From: Microbacterium amylolyticum
GTDB lineage: Bacteria > Actinomycetota > Actinomycetes > Actinomycetales > Microbacteriaceae
Assembly (NCBI RefSeq): GCF_011046975.1
Contig: NZ_CP049253.1
Span: 682,001-746,000 of the forward strand
Length of the DNA: 64,000 nt
Reading direction: 5' to 3'
The position numbers and the translations under genes were made by a program. Shown here in pieces: positions 19,142-28,740 of the stretch (positions within the stretch are counted from its first letter, which is position 1; each line of letters begins with the position of its first letter). The notes below the pieces were generated by a model. The model worked only from the letters and a program-made list of their open reading frames with translations. It was not told the DNA's origin and made no database searches.

Positions 19142-20437
19142 TTACTTCGCCGGGTACTGGCGCTCCGGCTGACCGAGGAACAACTGCTGCGGACGGCCGA
19201 TACGGCCCTGTCCGTCAAGGTTCTGCTCGCGCCACTGGGCGAGCCAACCGGGAAGACGACCGATGGCGAAAAGCACCGTGAAGACCCGCTCGGGGAAGCC
19301 CATGGCCTTGTAGATCACGCCCGTGTAGAAGTCGACGTTGGGGTACAGGTTGCGCGACTGGAAGTACTCGTCTGCGAGGGCAATCTCCTCGAGTTCCTTC
19401 GCGATGTCGAGAAGGGGGTCGTTGACTCCCAGCGCCGCGAGGACCTCATCGGCAGACTGCTTCACGATCTTCGCGCGCGGATCGTAGTTCTTGTACACAC
19501 GGTGCCCGAAGCCCATGAGCTTCACACCGGCTTCCTTGTTCTTGACCCGCTCGACGAACCGGTGAACGCCCTCGCCCGAATCGCGAATGTCACCCAGCAT
19601 CTTCAAAACGGCTTCGTTTGCCCCGCCGTGAAGAGGACCGGACAGCGCGTGGATACCTGCGGAGATCGAGGCGAACTGATCGGCACCCGTCGACGCAACG
19701 AGGCGCACCGTGGAAGTGGATGCGTTCTGCTCGTGGTCCTCGTGCAGAATCAGCAGACGCTCGAGAGCACGCACCATGACCGGGTTGATCTCGTACGGCT
19801 CCGCCATGTTGCCGAAGTTCAAGCGCAGGAAGTTCTCGACGTAGCTCAGCGAGTTGTCCGGGTACAGGAACGCCTGCCCGATCGACTTCTTGTGCGCGTA
19901 CGCCGCGATGACGGGCAGTTTCGCCAGCAGTCGGATGATGTTCGTCTCGACGTGCTCGGGATTGGCGGGGTCGGAGCCATCCTCGTAATACGTCGACAGA
20001 GCGGCCGTCGCGGACGACAGAACCGACATCGGGTGCGCGCTCGACGGCAGCGCAGAGAAGAAGTTCTTCAGATCTTCGTGGAGCAGCGTGTGCCGACGGA
20101 TCTTCTCGTCAAAGCCCGCCAGCTCATCGGCCGTCGGAAGCTCGCCATAGATCAGCAGCCAGGCCACCTCGAGGAAGCTCGCGTTATCGGCAAGCTGATC
20201 GATCGGATATCCGCGGTAGCGCAGAATTCCCGCTTCACCATCGATGTAGGTGATCTCGGACTTGGTCGACGCCGTGTTCACGAAGCCGTAGTCGAGTGCG
20301 GTGTATCCCGTCTGCTTCGACAGGGTCGAAACGTCGATCGACGGCTTCCCCTCGACGGACGGCAGAACGGGGAACTCAGCGGTCTTGTCTCCGACGGTCA
20401 ATGTGGCCTTCTCGGGCATCATTCCCGCTTCGCTCAC
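19142..20437 (-). CDS. gltA: Citrate synthase (type II)
   Basis: 431 residues, the hexameric type II size. Motifs: ILRYRGYPIDQLA, ALSGPLHGGANEAVL (catalytic His), MGFGHRVYKNYDPRA (second His/Arg region) and NVDFYTGVIYKAMGFP (Asp). Condenses acetyl-CoA with oxaloacetate, entering the TCA cycle. The start is GTG at 20437 with AGGAGGCGCC just upstream. A candidate promoter lies 70-100 bp upstream. Confidence 0.97.
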   Translation of the reverse strand: MSEAGMMPEKATLTVGDKTAEFPVLPSVEGKPSIDVSTLSKQTGYTALDYGFVNTASTKSEITYIDGEAGILRYRGYPIDQLADNASFLEVAWLLIYGELPTADELAGFDEKIRRHTLLHEDLKNFFSALPSSAHPMSVLSSATAALSTYYEDGSDPANPEHVETNIIRLLAKLPVIAAYAHKKSIGQAFLYPDNSLSYVENFLRLNFGNMAEPYEINPVMVRALERLLILHEDHEQNASTSTVRLVASTGADQFASISAGIHALSGPLHGGANEAVLKMLGDIRDSGEGVHRFVERVKNKEAGVKLMGFGHRVYKNYDPRAKIVKQSADEVLAALGVNDPLLDIAKELEEIALADEYFQSRNLYPNVDFYTGVIYKAMGFPERVFTVLFAIGRLPGWLAQWREQNLDGQGRIGRPQQLFLGQPERQYPAK

Positions 20438-20506
20438 GGCGCCTCCTCGCGTGTTGTGCTTTCGGTGGAACTCGCCCGCTGGGTTGGTTGCGGGAGGTCC
20501 TGCCCT

Positions 20507-20536
20507 AGCCTAACGGCACCACCCCGGCACTGTGAA
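20507..20536 (-). promoter_or_regulatory. Candidate gltA promoter
   Basis: On the minus strand, TTCACA (20536-20531), an 18-nt spacer and TAGGCT (20512-20507) resemble an actinobacterial sigma-70-type promoter about 70 nt before the gltA start. Confidence 0.35.
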
Positions 20537-20605
20537 AATCGGCAGTATCCATGGGCCTTATGTTGAGGATTCCCACCAAGGATCTTCTCGTGCGGAGCAA
20601 CGTGC

Positions 20606-21712
20606 TCAGGCGCGTTCGAGCCGGCTCGCCGCTGCGTCGATACTGGCGTCCGTCGCCGTCAACGACAGGCGCACATGCTGCGGAAAGAAATCCCCGTAAA
20701 AGACACCCGGGCCAGCAAGGATGCCAAGATCAGCGAGCCGCGCCATCGTTTCCCAGGCATCTAGGCCCTCGGTCGCCCAGAGGTACAGCCCTGCTTCCGA
20801 GGCGTCAACACGGAATCCCGCCGATTCCAGAGCAGGCTTCAGCCGGTCTCGACGGGCGCGGTAGAGGCCCTTTTGGTGCGCGACATGTGCGTCGTCAGCG
20901 AGAGCAACTGCCATCGCGTGCTGAACGGGTGCCGGTGGCATCAGTCCGAGGTGCTTGCGATTCTTCAGAAGCTGCGCGACCATCTGCCCGCTTCCGGCGA
21001 CGAATGCCGCGCGATAGCCAGCGAGGTTCGACTGCTTGCTCAACGAATACACGCTGAGCAGATTCGCGCGGTCCGCGCCCGCCACACGAGGGTCCAAGAT
21101 GCTGGGAATCGTCTCGCTGTCCCACGGCGCATCCCAACCCAGCTCTGCGTAACACTCATCGCTGGCGATCATTGCGCCGATTTCACGCGCTCGAATCACC
21201 GCCGCGCGCAGCGACGAAACGTCCCACACCCGCCCATCAGGGTTCCCGGGTGAGTTAATCCAGACCAGCTTCGTTCCCTCGGGCCACGCGGAAGGGTCGT
21301 CGGCAGCGACGGGCGTTGCATTCGCAACGCGTGCCCCGACCTCATACGTGGGGTACGCCGCACGCGGGTGAACGACGACATCGCCCTCGCCGAGGCCGAG
21401 CAGCGTGGGCAGCAGCGCGACGAGTTCCTTCGACCCGATCGTGGGGAGGACATTTCGAGCGCTGAGGCCCGGCACGCCACGGCGACGCGCGTACCACTCA
21501 ACGATGGCCTCACGCACCTCGGCAGAGCCAGCCGTCGCGGGGTACGCGTGTGCGTCCGTCGCCGCGTTCAGCGCATCGCGGATGATCTGTGGCGTCGGGT
21601 CAACGGGAGAACCGATCGACAGATCACACAGCCCATCGCGATGCGCAGCCGCGCGCGTTCGCAGCGGCTCGACGCTATCCCAGGGGTAGTCATCGAGGTC
21701 GCTGATGCCCAT
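20606..21712 (-). CDS. dapC: Succinyldiaminopimelate transaminase
   Basis: 368 residues, class I/II PLP aminotransferase. The PLP-lysine motif is YSLSKQSNLAGYR; other fold-type I marks are INSPGNPDGRVW and ASDECYAELGW. Next to fdxA, as in most actinobacteria, which supports DapC rather than another aminotransferase. Supplies DapE with succinyl-LL-DAP. Four bp separate it from fdxA, so one transcript. Confidence 0.93.
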   Translation of the reverse strand: MGISDLDDYPWDSVEPLRTRAAAHRDGLCDLSIGSPVDPTPQIIRDALNAATDAHAYPATAGSAEVREAIVEWYARRRGVPGLSARNVLPTIGSKELVALLPTLLGLGEGDVVVHPRAAYPTYEVGARVANATPVAADDPSAWPEGTKLVWINSPGNPDGRVWDVSSLRAAVIRAREIGAMIASDECYAELGWDAPWDSETIPSILDPRVAGADRANLLSVYSLSKQSNLAGYRAAFVAGSGQMVAQLLKNRKHLGLMPPAPVQHAMAVALADDAHVAHQKGLYRARRDRLKPALESAGFRVDASEAGLYLWATEGLDAWETMARLADLGILAGPGVFYGDFFPQHVRLSLTATDASIDAAASRLERA

Positions 21713-21716
21713 TCGT

Positions 21717-22037
21717 CTACTCGCCCTGTGGAGGCAACGCAGAAATGACCGGGTGGTCTTTGGCGATCACGCCGACCTTGGCGGCACCGCCCGGCGATCC
21801 CACATCGTCGAAGAACTCGACGTTGGCCTTGTAGTAGTCCTGCCACTCATCGGGCAGATCATCCTCGTAGTAGATCGCCTCGACGGGGCAAACGGGCTCG
21901 CAGGCACCACAGTCCACGCACTCATCGGGGTGAATGTAGAGACTGCGTTCACCCTCGTAGATGCAGTCGACAGGGCACTCATCGATGCAGGCGCGGTCTT
22001 TGACATCCACGCAGGGAAGGGCGATCACGTAAGTCAC
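21717..22037 (-). CDS. fdxA: Ferredoxin, 7Fe type
   Basis: 106 residues. The N-terminal half has the cluster ligands: [17 protein letters not shown] (3Fe-4S type site plus Cys of the second cluster) and [15 protein letters not shown] (4Fe-4S). Small acidic electron carrier. The start is GTG at 22037. Co-directional with dapC, 4 bp apart; the link between a ferredoxin and dapC is a conserved arrangement without a known biochemical reason. Confidence 0.95.
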   Translation of the reverse strand: MTYVIALPCVDVKDRACIDECPVDCIYEGERSLYIHPDECVDCGACEPVCPVEAIYYEDDLPDEWQDYYKANVEFFDDVGSPGGAAKVGVIAKDHPVISALPPQGE

Positions 22038-22085
22038 ATCACCAATCCTACGCGTGGCTGAGCAGGAACGCTCCGAAGGTGAGCC

Positions 22086-22499
22086 TTACTGTGTCGTTCC
22101 GTGACGCGATGTCGAGCTCAGGGCACGCAAGCGCGCGATGTTCGGCCACGCGCACACCAGCAAAACGGCTCCGACAAGCACAAGGGACCAGATGCTCCCG
22201 AGAGGAACTTCCCCCTCCGCGGCCTGCGGAACGACAACGGAACCCCCCGGGCCACGCCCCGAGAATGCGACGAGCATCACGATCATGCCGAGACCAGCGG
22301 CGATCACCGCGCCCCGGTCCTCGATGAGCAGGCGGATCGCGATCAGCAGCCCAAAACAGGCGATCCCGCCAACGATCATCCCCAGGGGAAGCCACCCGCC
22401 GACGAGCAGCGGGTGGCTAATTGTGCCGGCAACGCCAAAGACCGCACCCGCCACAAGGGCTAGAAGCCATCCCGTGGCGCGCGCGATCCAGGCGGACAC
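22086..22499 (-). CDS. Small membrane protein (DUF6113-like)
   Basis: 137 residues with four hydrophobic helices (WLLALVAGAVFGVAGTISH, MIVGGIACFGLLIAIRLL, AVIAAGLGMIVMLVAF, IWSLVLVGAVLLVCAW) and no obvious functional residues. It lies between typA and fdxA, 7 bp after typA, in an actinobacterial cluster where DUF6113-type proteins are found; the family name is my best match, not certain. Confidence 0.7.
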   Translation of the reverse strand: MSAWIARATGWLLALVAGAVFGVAGTISHPLLVGGWLPLGMIVGGIACFGLLIAIRLLIEDRGAVIAAGLGMIVMLVAFSGRGPGGSVVVPQAAEGEVPLGSIWSLVLVGAVLLVCAWPNIARLRALSSTSRHGTTQ

Positions 22500-22506
22500 G
22501 GCGGGA

Positions 22507-24411
22507 TCAGCCCTGACGCTTGAGGCGCGAGGCCGAACGCGCGCGCTCGTTTGCGCTCAGCGCGACCTTACGGATACGGACAACCTCGGGGGTCACCTCA
22601 ACGCACTCGTCCTCGCCGGCGAATTCCAGCGACTCTTCGAGCGACAGCTGGCGCGGCGGCGTCATCGACTCAAAGGAGTCAGACGTCGCCGAACGCATGT
22701 TCGTCAGCTTCTTTTCCTTCGTGATGTTCACGTCCATGTCATCAGCGCGCGAGTTCTCGCCGATCACCATGCCCTCGTAAACTTCCTCCGTCGGCTTGAC
22801 GAAGAACGACATCCGCTCCTGGAGAGCGATCATGGCGAACGGCGTCACAACACCAGAGCGGTCGGCAACAATCGATCCCGACTGACGCGCAACGATCTGT
22901 CCTGCCCACTCGTCATAGCCGTGCGAAAGCGCGTTCGCGATTCCCGTTCCGCGAGTGATGGACAGGAACTGGGTGCGGAAGCCGATCAGTCCACGCGACG
23001 GAACAATGAACTCCATCCGGATCCACCCGGTACCGTTGTTCGTCATGCCGTCCATGCGACCCTTGCGCGCGGCGAGCAGCTGCGTAATCGCGCCGAGGTA
23101 CTCCTCCGGCGTGTCGATCGTCAGGTGCTCGTACGGCTCGAGGAGCTTGCCGTTTTCGTCACGCTTGGTGACGACCTGGGGCTTGCCGACCGTCAGCTCG
23201 AAGCCTTCGCGACGCATGTTCTCGACGAGAATCGCGAGCTGCAGCTCGCCGCGGCCCTGCACCTCCCACGCGTCGGGCTTGCCGATGTCGTTCACGCGGA
23301 TCGACACGTTACCGATCAGCTCGCGGTCCAGACGGTCCTTGACCATGCGCCCCGTGAGCTTGTGGCCCTTGACCTTACCCACGAGAGGCGAGGTGTTCGT
23401 GCCGATGGTCATCGAGATCGAGGGCTCGTCAACGGTGATCTGCGGCAGCGGGCGAACGTCCTCGGGGTCAGCGATCGTCTCGCCGATCATGATGTCCTCG
23501 AAGCCGGCGATAACGGCGATGTCGCCGGGGCCGGCCTGCTCAGCCGGGTAGCGCGTCAGCGCCTTCGTCATCTGCAGCTCGGTGATGCGTGCGTTCTGCA
23601 CGTTGCCGTCCTGACGGACCCACGCAACGGTCTGGCCCTTCTTCAGCGTGCCATTGAAGATGCGCAGCAGGGCGAGGCGGCCGAGGAAGGACGAGGAGTC
23701 GAGGTTGGTGACCCACGCCTGCAGCGGGGCCTCGTCGTCGTAAGACGGTGCGGGAACGTGCTTCAGAATCGCCTCGAAGAGCGGCTCAAGATCATCGTTG
23801 TCCGGCAGCTCGCCGTCAGCAGGACGGTTGAGGCTGGCCGCACCCGCACGACCCGACGCGTACACAACGGGAACGTCGAGCAAGGCATCGATGTCGAGAT
23901 CAGGGACGTCATCAGCCAGGTCACCGGCGAGGCCGAGGAGCAGGTCCTGGGCTTCGCCCTCGACCTCCTCGATACGGGCGTCGGGGCGGTCGGTCTTGTT
24001 GACCAGCAGAATCACGGGGAGCTTCGACTCAAGCGCCTTGCGCAAAACGAAGCGCGTCTGAGGAAGCGGGCCCTCGGATGCATCGACAAGAAGAACGACA
24101 CCGTGAACCATCGACAGGCCGCGCTCGACCTCACCACCGAAGTCGGCGTGACCCGGTGTGTCGATCACGTTGATCGTGATCGGGGAGTCCGTGTGGATGC
24201 CCTTGTAGCTGATCGCCGTGTTCTTGGCGAGAATCGTGATTCCCTTTTCGCGCTCGAGGTCATTCGAGTCCATGGCGCGATCGTCGACCTGCTCGTGGTC
24301 GCCGAAGGAACCGGTCTGCCGCAGCATGGCGTCAACCAGCGTCGTCTTGCCGTGGTCGACGTGAGCGACGATCGCGACGTTGCGGAGATCGGAGCGGTGG
24401 GCAAGCGCCAT
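22507..24411 (-). CDS. typA: Translational GTPase TypA/BipA
   Basis: 634 residues. G1 AHVDHGKTT at about 15-23, G2 region [12 protein letters not shown]3 DTPGHADF, G4 NKTDRPDAR, then the EF-G-like domains and the TypA-specific C terminus ([38 protein letters not shown]). Ribosome-associated GTPase important in stress and low-temperature growth. Followed by the membrane-protein gene and fdxA-dapC on the same strand. Confidence 0.97.
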   Translation of the reverse strand: MALAHRSDLRNVAIVAHVDHGKTTLVDAMLRQTGSFGDHEQVDDRAMDSNDLEREKGITILAKNTAISYKGIHTDSPITINVIDTPGHADFGGEVERGLSMVHGVVLLVDASEGPLPQTRFVLRKALESKLPVILLVNKTDRPDARIEEVEGEAQDLLLGLAGDLADDVPDLDIDALLDVPVVYASGRAGAASLNRPADGELPDNDDLEPLFEAILKHVPAPSYDDEAPLQAWVTNLDSSSFLGRLALLRIFNGTLKKGQTVAWVRQDGNVQNARITELQMTKALTRYPAEQAGPGDIAVIAGFEDIMIGETIADPEDVRPLPQITVDEPSISMTIGTNTSPLVGKVKGHKLTGRMVKDRLDRELIGNVSIRVNDIGKPDAWEVQGRGELQLAILVENMRREGFELTVGKPQVVTKRDENGKLLEPYEHLTIDTPEEYLGAITQLLAARKGRMDGMTNNGTGWIRMEFIVPSRGLIGFRTQFLSITRGTGIANALSHGYDEWAGQIVARQSGSIVADRSGVVTPFAMIALQERMSFFVKPTEEVYEGMVIGENSRADDMDVNITKEKKLTNMRSATSDSFESMTPPRQLSLEESLEFAGEDECVEVTPEVVRIRKVALSANERARSASRLKRQG

Positions 24412-24506
24412 GAAGGGGTCCTTCGCAGAATTAGGGAGGCGCCCCGGATTCAGGGCATCACGATCCTACCGTGTGGCCCTGTGAGAGCGCGGGGCGCCCG
24501 AATCAG

Positions 24507-25052
24507 CTAGATCGACAGTCCGCCGGCGAGGGTCACAGAGCCGCCCAGCCAGATCAGGACCAGCACGCCGATACCGACCGTCAGCGGATCAAACGTGCGC
24601 GAAACAGCACGATCACTCGGACCAGATTCCTCGTGCAGTTGTTCCAGCGCCTCCACCTGGAGCTCGGCCGGATCCTCTCCCCCGTTTTTGCGCGGTCCGC
24701 GCATGCGTCGACCCGCGCCGCCCCATGCCGTGACCCGTCCCCCGTCGCGCAGGGTGAACTCAGCCTGGAAGCGCAGGCGAATGCTCTCGACTCGCGCCCA
24801 CGGAATGTCAATCACTCGCAGGGGGTTGCGCAGGCGAACACCGGCCGAGTCGGCGTCAATCTGCGGCCACGCCGAGAACACCCAGACGAACCAGGCGACG
24901 GCAAGCAACCACGGCGCCACGAGGAACGCATCGTAGAGACTCGAACGGATCGCGACGTCGCCCAGCAACACCGCGCTGACAACAGCGACAAGCGCAAGCG
25001 ATACCCACCCCGATGTGGAGCGGAAAACGATCCGATTGGTGGGTTGAGACAT
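24507..25052 (-). CDS. PH-domain (YdbS/bPH-like) membrane protein
   Basis: 181 residues. Two N-terminal transmembrane segments (VSLALVAVVSAVLLG, FLVAPWLLAVAWFVWVFS) are followed by a bPH-type stretch (PQIDADSAGVRLRNPLRVI, PWARVESIRLRFQAEF) and a third helix near the C terminus. Such proteins are common in actinobacteria; function unknown. Monocistronic by appearance. Confidence 0.7.
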   Translation of the reverse strand: MSQPTNRIVFRSTSGWVSLALVAVVSAVLLGDVAIRSSLYDAFLVAPWLLAVAWFVWVFSAWPQIDADSAGVRLRNPLRVIDIPWARVESIRLRFQAEFTLRDGGRVTAWGGAGRRMRGPRKNGGEDPAELQVEALEQLHEESGPSDRAVSRTFDPLTVGIGVLVLIWLGGSVTLAGGLSI

Positions 25053-25079
25053 GATGTCCAGCCTACTGAGGTCGCGGAA

Positions 25080-25112
25080 GCGGGACGCCCCCTTGGAAAG
25101 AGGACGCCCCGC
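25080..25112 (-). terminator. Terminator of the opp operon
   Basis: In minus-strand RNA, 11 bases (25112-25102) pair with 25090-25080, including two G-U pairs, around an 11-nt loop. It lies just after the stop codon of the double ATPase gene. Confidence 0.6.
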
Positions 25113-25126
25113 CGCCGAGACTCGCT

Positions 25127-26803
25127 TTATGCCCCGCGCGCCAGATCAGCGCCGGGAATCGCGTCGAGCAGACGGCGCGTGTATTCCTGAGAGGGATTCG
25201 CGAAGATCGAATCAACCGAACCCTGCTCCACAATTCGCCCCTTCTCCATCACTGCGACGAGGTCTGCGGCAACACGAACGACCGCGAGGTCATGCGTGAT
25301 GAAGAGGTACGTCAGACCGAGTTCGCTCTGCAGCTCTGCCAACAACTGCAGCACCTGGTCCTGCACCAGAACGTCGAGAGCCGAGACCGCCTCGTCGAGA
25401 ACGACGACATCGGGCTTGAGCGCAAGAGCGCGCGCAATCGCCACACGCTGACGCTGCCCGCCCGAGAGCTCGTTCGGATAGCGCGACGCGAGAGCCTTCG
25501 GCAACGCAACCTGTTCGAGCAGTTCGAGCGCCCGCGCACGACGCGACTCCTGATCGCCGACCCCGTGGATCTTCAGGGGCTCTGCGATCAGAGCACCGAT
25601 GGACCGCAGCGGATCGAGCGAACCGTACGGGTCCTGGAACACCGGCTGCATCCGGCGACGCAGACCGAACAATTCACGACGCGAAAGATCAACAACGTCA
25701 CGGCCGTCAACAAGAACGGATCCGCTCGTCGGCTTCTCGAGCTGCAGCACCATCTTCGCGGTCGTCGACTTCCCCGAGCCAGACTCACCGACGAGCGCGA
25801 GGGTCTTTCCCTTCGGAATCTGGAAGGAGATGTCGTCTACGGCGCGGAACGGCTCGCTACGGAAACCCCCGCCACGAATGCGGTACTCCTTGACAAGGTT
25901 CTTCACCTCGATCACAGGAGCCGCCTGCTGCAGAACATCCGTCGTCGTCTCGATGCCCTCCTCCAGCGCCTCCACTTGGATGCGCTGCGACGCCAGGCTC
26001 GGCGCCGCCGCCACAAGACGCTGTGTGTAGGGATGCTGCGGCTTTTCCAAAATCGTGCGGCTGGGGCCCGATTCGACGATCTCGCCCTTGCTCATGACGA
26101 TGATGCGGTCGGCACGATCAGCCGCGAGACCGAGGTCGTGCGTAATGAACAGCATCGACGTCCCCTGCTCGCGAATGCGCTCGGAGAGGTGATCGAGGAT
26201 CACGCGCTGCACCGTCACATCGAGGGCGCTCGTTGGTTCGTCAGCGATCAGAAGCTGCGGATCGGCGGCAAGGCCGATACCGATGAGCGCTCGCTGACGC
26301 ATGCCGCCCGAGAACTGGTGCGGGAACTGGTGCATACGGCGCTCAGCATCGGCCAGACCGGCCTTCTTCAGAACGTCGACAGCGAGGTCGTGCACCTCCT
26401 TACGCCCCTTCGCCAAACCATTGGCGCGGATCGTCTCCTTCACCTGGAAGCCCACAGACCAGACGGGGTTCAGGTTCGACATCGGGTCCTGCGGAACGAA
26501 GCCGATCTGGCTCCCACGAACCTGCTCGCGCTCCGAACGCGTCACGCGAGTCAGATCACGTCCGCCGAACATGATCGATCCACCGGTCACCTGACCGGTT
26601 CCGGGGAGGAGGTCGATAATCGCGGTCGCCGTCGTCGACTTCCCCGACCCGGACTCCCCCACGATCGCCACCGACTCGCCAGGGAACACATCGAGGTTGA
26701 CGCCGTGCACAACCTCGCGCTGGTTCTTTCCGGTCCCGAACGAGATGCGGAGATCGCGGACGCTGACGATAGGCGCATCCATATTCATCTCTTTCTCACT
26801 CAT
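25127..26803 (-). CDS. Peptide ABC transporter, fused double ATPase (DppD-DppF type)
   Basis: 558 residues containing two complete ABC domains. First: GESGSGKSTT near 54, LIADEPTSALDVT. Second: GESGSGKSTT near 345, LSGGQRQRVAIARAL, VLDEAVSALDVL. Each half has the OppD/F C-terminal extension ending in peptide-importer style (RIVEQGSVDSIFANPSQEYT). One polypeptide thus replaces the usual OppD plus OppF pair. Overlaps oppC by 4 bp (ATGA). Confidence 0.93.
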   Translation of the reverse strand: MSEKEMNMDAPIVSVRDLRISFGTGKNQREVVHGVNLDVFPGESVAIVGESGSGKSTTATAIIDLLPGTGQVTGGSIMFGGRDLTRVTRSEREQVRGSQIGFVPQDPMSNLNPVWSVGFQVKETIRANGLAKGRKEVHDLAVDVLKKAGLADAERRMHQFPHQFSGGMRQRALIGIGLAADPQLLIADEPTSALDVTVQRVILDHLSERIREQGTSMLFITHDLGLAADRADRIIVMSKGEIVESGPSRTILEKPQHPYTQRLVAAAPSLASQRIQVEALEEGIETTTDVLQQAAPVIEVKNLVKEYRIRGGGFRSEPFRAVDDISFQIPKGKTLALVGESGSGKSTTAKMVLQLEKPTSGSVLVDGRDVVDLSRRELFGLRRRMQPVFQDPYGSLDPLRSIGALIAEPLKIHGVGDQESRRARALELLEQVALPKALASRYPNELSGGQRQRVAIARALALKPDVVVLDEAVSALDVLVQDQVLQLLAELQSELGLTYLFITHDLAVVRVAADLVAVMEKGRIVEQGSVDSIFANPSQEYTRRLLDAIPGADLARGA

Positions 26804-27738
26804 CGCTGAGCCCTCGCCTTCGGATCGAGTGCATCTCGCAGCAGCTCACCGAGCGTGATGAATGCGAGAACCGTGACGCCGAGGGCGATCGACGGCCACA
26901 CGAGCGGCATGGGAGCCACACGAATGTCGATCTGAGCAGAACTGATGTCCCGTCCCCACGATGCACCGTCGAGGCCGAGGCCCAGGAAGGCCAGCGTGGA
27001 CTCCGCAACGATGGCCTGACCAAGAGTGATCGTCGCAACGACAATCACGGGGGCCATCGCGTTCGGAAGCACGTGAACGACAAGAGTCTTGAAGCGGCTC
27101 ATCCCGAGAGCGATCGAGGCCATGACATAGTCCGACTGCTTCACACGAAGCACCTCAGCACGGACGATTCGTGCGACGGACGCCCAGGCGAAACCACCGA
27201 TCGCCAGCGCCAGAACGAACTCGTTACGGCCGTCACGCAGAACCGACATCACGACGATTCCCGCAAGGATGTAGGGAATCGTGAAGAAGATGTCGCCAAC
27301 GCGAGACAGCAGCGAGTCGACCCACCCGCCGTAGAAACCGGCGAAGGCACCCATGACAATTCCGAGCACCGTGCTGATCGCCGTCGCCATCAGTCCCACG
27401 AGCAGCGAGGTGCTCGCGCCATGGACGAGGCGCGCCCAGATGTCGTAGCCCTGTTTGTCAAAGCCCAGCGGATGGCCGGGCTCCGCCCCCGCGTTGCTGC
27501 GCGAAAGCGCACCGGCGGTGGGATTCACCGACGTGAACAGTGTCGGCCAGACGGCCATCACAACGATGAGGGCGACAGCCGCAAGCGAAATCCAGAAAGT
27601 GGGACGCTTGCGCAGGTCACGCCAGGCATCGAGCCACAGCGTGCTCTTCTTTTCGCTGACGCGCACCTCGTCGACAACAAGCCTGTGACCAACAACGGGC
27701 GCAACGTAGTGCTCGTGACGGTTGGCGTTACTTGACAT
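26800..27738 (-). CDS. Peptide ABC transporter permease, OppC type
   Basis: 312 residues. N-terminal cytosolic segment, one helix (FWISLAAVALIVVMAVWP), a periplasmic stretch, then the BPD_transp_1 core with five helices and the EAA-type loop (ASIALGMSRFKTLVVHVLPN). The ATG at 27738 overlaps the end of oppB by 11 bp and is preferred to an upstream ATG inside oppB. Pairs with OppB to form the channel. Confidence 0.92.
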   Translation of the reverse strand: MSSNANRHEHYVAPVVGHRLVVDEVRVSEKKSTLWLDAWRDLRKRPTFWISLAAVALIVVMAVWPTLFTSVNPTAGALSRSNAGAEPGHPLGFDKQGYDIWARLVHGASTSLLVGLMATAISTVLGIVMGAFAGFYGGWVDSLLSRVGDIFFTIPYILAGIVVMSVLRDGRNEFVLALAIGGFAWASVARIVRAEVLRVKQSDYVMASIALGMSRFKTLVVHVLPNAMAPVIVVATITLGQAIVAESTLAFLGLGLDGASWGRDISSAQIDIRVAPMPLVWPSIALGVTVLAFITLGELLRDALDPKARAQR

Positions 27739-28657
27739 AGCGAATCCTCGGGTCGAGCACACCGTAAAGCAGGTCGATGGCGAGGTTGATGAAGACGTAG
27801 GCGATAACAAAGACGGTGACGAAGGACACAACCGTCTGGTTGTCACCGCGGATCACCGCTTGGAACAGCGTGTTACCGACACCGGGTACATTGAAGATGC
27901 CCTCGGTGACGGTTGCTCCGACCATCAGCGTGCCGAGCTGCGTTCCCATATCGGTCACGGTGGGGATCAGCGAATTGCGCATCACGTGAACGGGAATCAC
28001 ACGGCGCCGCGGGAGGCCCTTTGCATACGCCGTTCGCACCCAATCCTGTCCGAGCGTCTCGATCGTCGACGAGCGCGTCAGACGCATGCTCGTTGCGTAC
28101 AGGCCCAGCGCGAGTGTGATCGCGGGAAGCCACAGACTGTTCCAGCCCGCGTTTGCCCCGACGGTCGGCGAGAACCAGCCGAGCTGAACACCGAAGACGA
28201 GCTGCGCGACGATACCGATGACAAAGACGGGAACGGCGACGAAGAGCAGTGCGACAACCAACATCGCGTTATCGAGGATGCCGCCCTTCCAGATCGCCGA
28301 GATCGTTCCGATCAGAACAGCGAGAACAACACCGATCGCAATCGCTTCGACCGCCAGCATCAGCGTGACGGGGAAGGTCTCGGCTAGAACAGCCGACACC
28401 TCGCGTCCGGAGAACGTCTGCCCCAGGTCGCCCTGGAACACCCCCAGAAGGTAGTTCGCGTACTGCACGATGAACGGGTCGTCGAAGCCATAGCGCGCGC
28501 GAAGCGCCTCAAGCTGTGCCTCGGGCGGCGTGCGGTCTCCAAACATGCCGGCGATCGGGTCGCCCGGCATGGAGAACACCATGAAGTAGATCAGCAGCGT
28601 CGCCCCGAAGAACACGGGGATCACCTGCAGAACTCTTCGGAGGATGTAGCTCGCCAT
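27728..28657 (-). CDS. Peptide ABC transporter permease, OppB type
   Basis: 309 residues with six transmembrane helices, starting MASYILRRVLQVIPVFFGAT, the hallmark N terminus of OppB/DppB, and the EAA loop (RTAYAKGLPRRRVIPVHVM). The first helix and the P-x-P-G-D-P-like segment (SMPGDPIAGMFGDR) fit the family. Second gene of the operon, after the binding protein and an intergenic hairpin. Confidence 0.93.
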   Translation of the reverse strand: MASYILRRVLQVIPVFFGATLLIYFMVFSMPGDPIAGMFGDRTPPEAQLEALRARYGFDDPFIVQYANYLLGVFQGDLGQTFSGREVSAVLAETFPVTLMLAVEAIAIGVVLAVLIGTISAIWKGGILDNAMLVVALLFVAVPVFVIGIVAQLVFGVQLGWFSPTVGANAGWNSLWLPAITLALGLYATSMRLTRSSTIETLGQDWVRTAYAKGLPRRRVIPVHVMRNSLIPTVTDMGTQLGTLMVGATVTEGIFNVPGVGNTLFQAVIRGDNQTVVSFVTVFVIAYVFINLAIDLLYGVLDPRIRYVK

Positions 28658-28689
28658 CCTCGTCCTTCCTCAAGTTTTCCGAACATGGG

Positions 28690-28718
28690 CCCGGGGCGGT
28701 GGAAGCCACCGCCCCGGG
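28690..28718 (-). terminator. Intra-operon hairpin between oppA and oppB
   Basis: A perfect 13-bp inverted repeat (cccggggcggtgg / ccaccgccccggg) with a 3-nt loop, 22 bp after the oppA stop codon. Such hairpins commonly raise binding-protein mRNA over permease mRNA by partial termination or 3' protection. Confidence 0.7.
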
Positions 28719-28740
28719 AATGTGATGATGCGAGGTGTCG

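Noticed and set aside
22138..24510. 790-codon open frame on the plus strand opposite typA
   Set aside because: It mirrors typA codons, has no family motifs, and typA on the other strand has all GTPase motifs. High GC makes long antisense frames common here.
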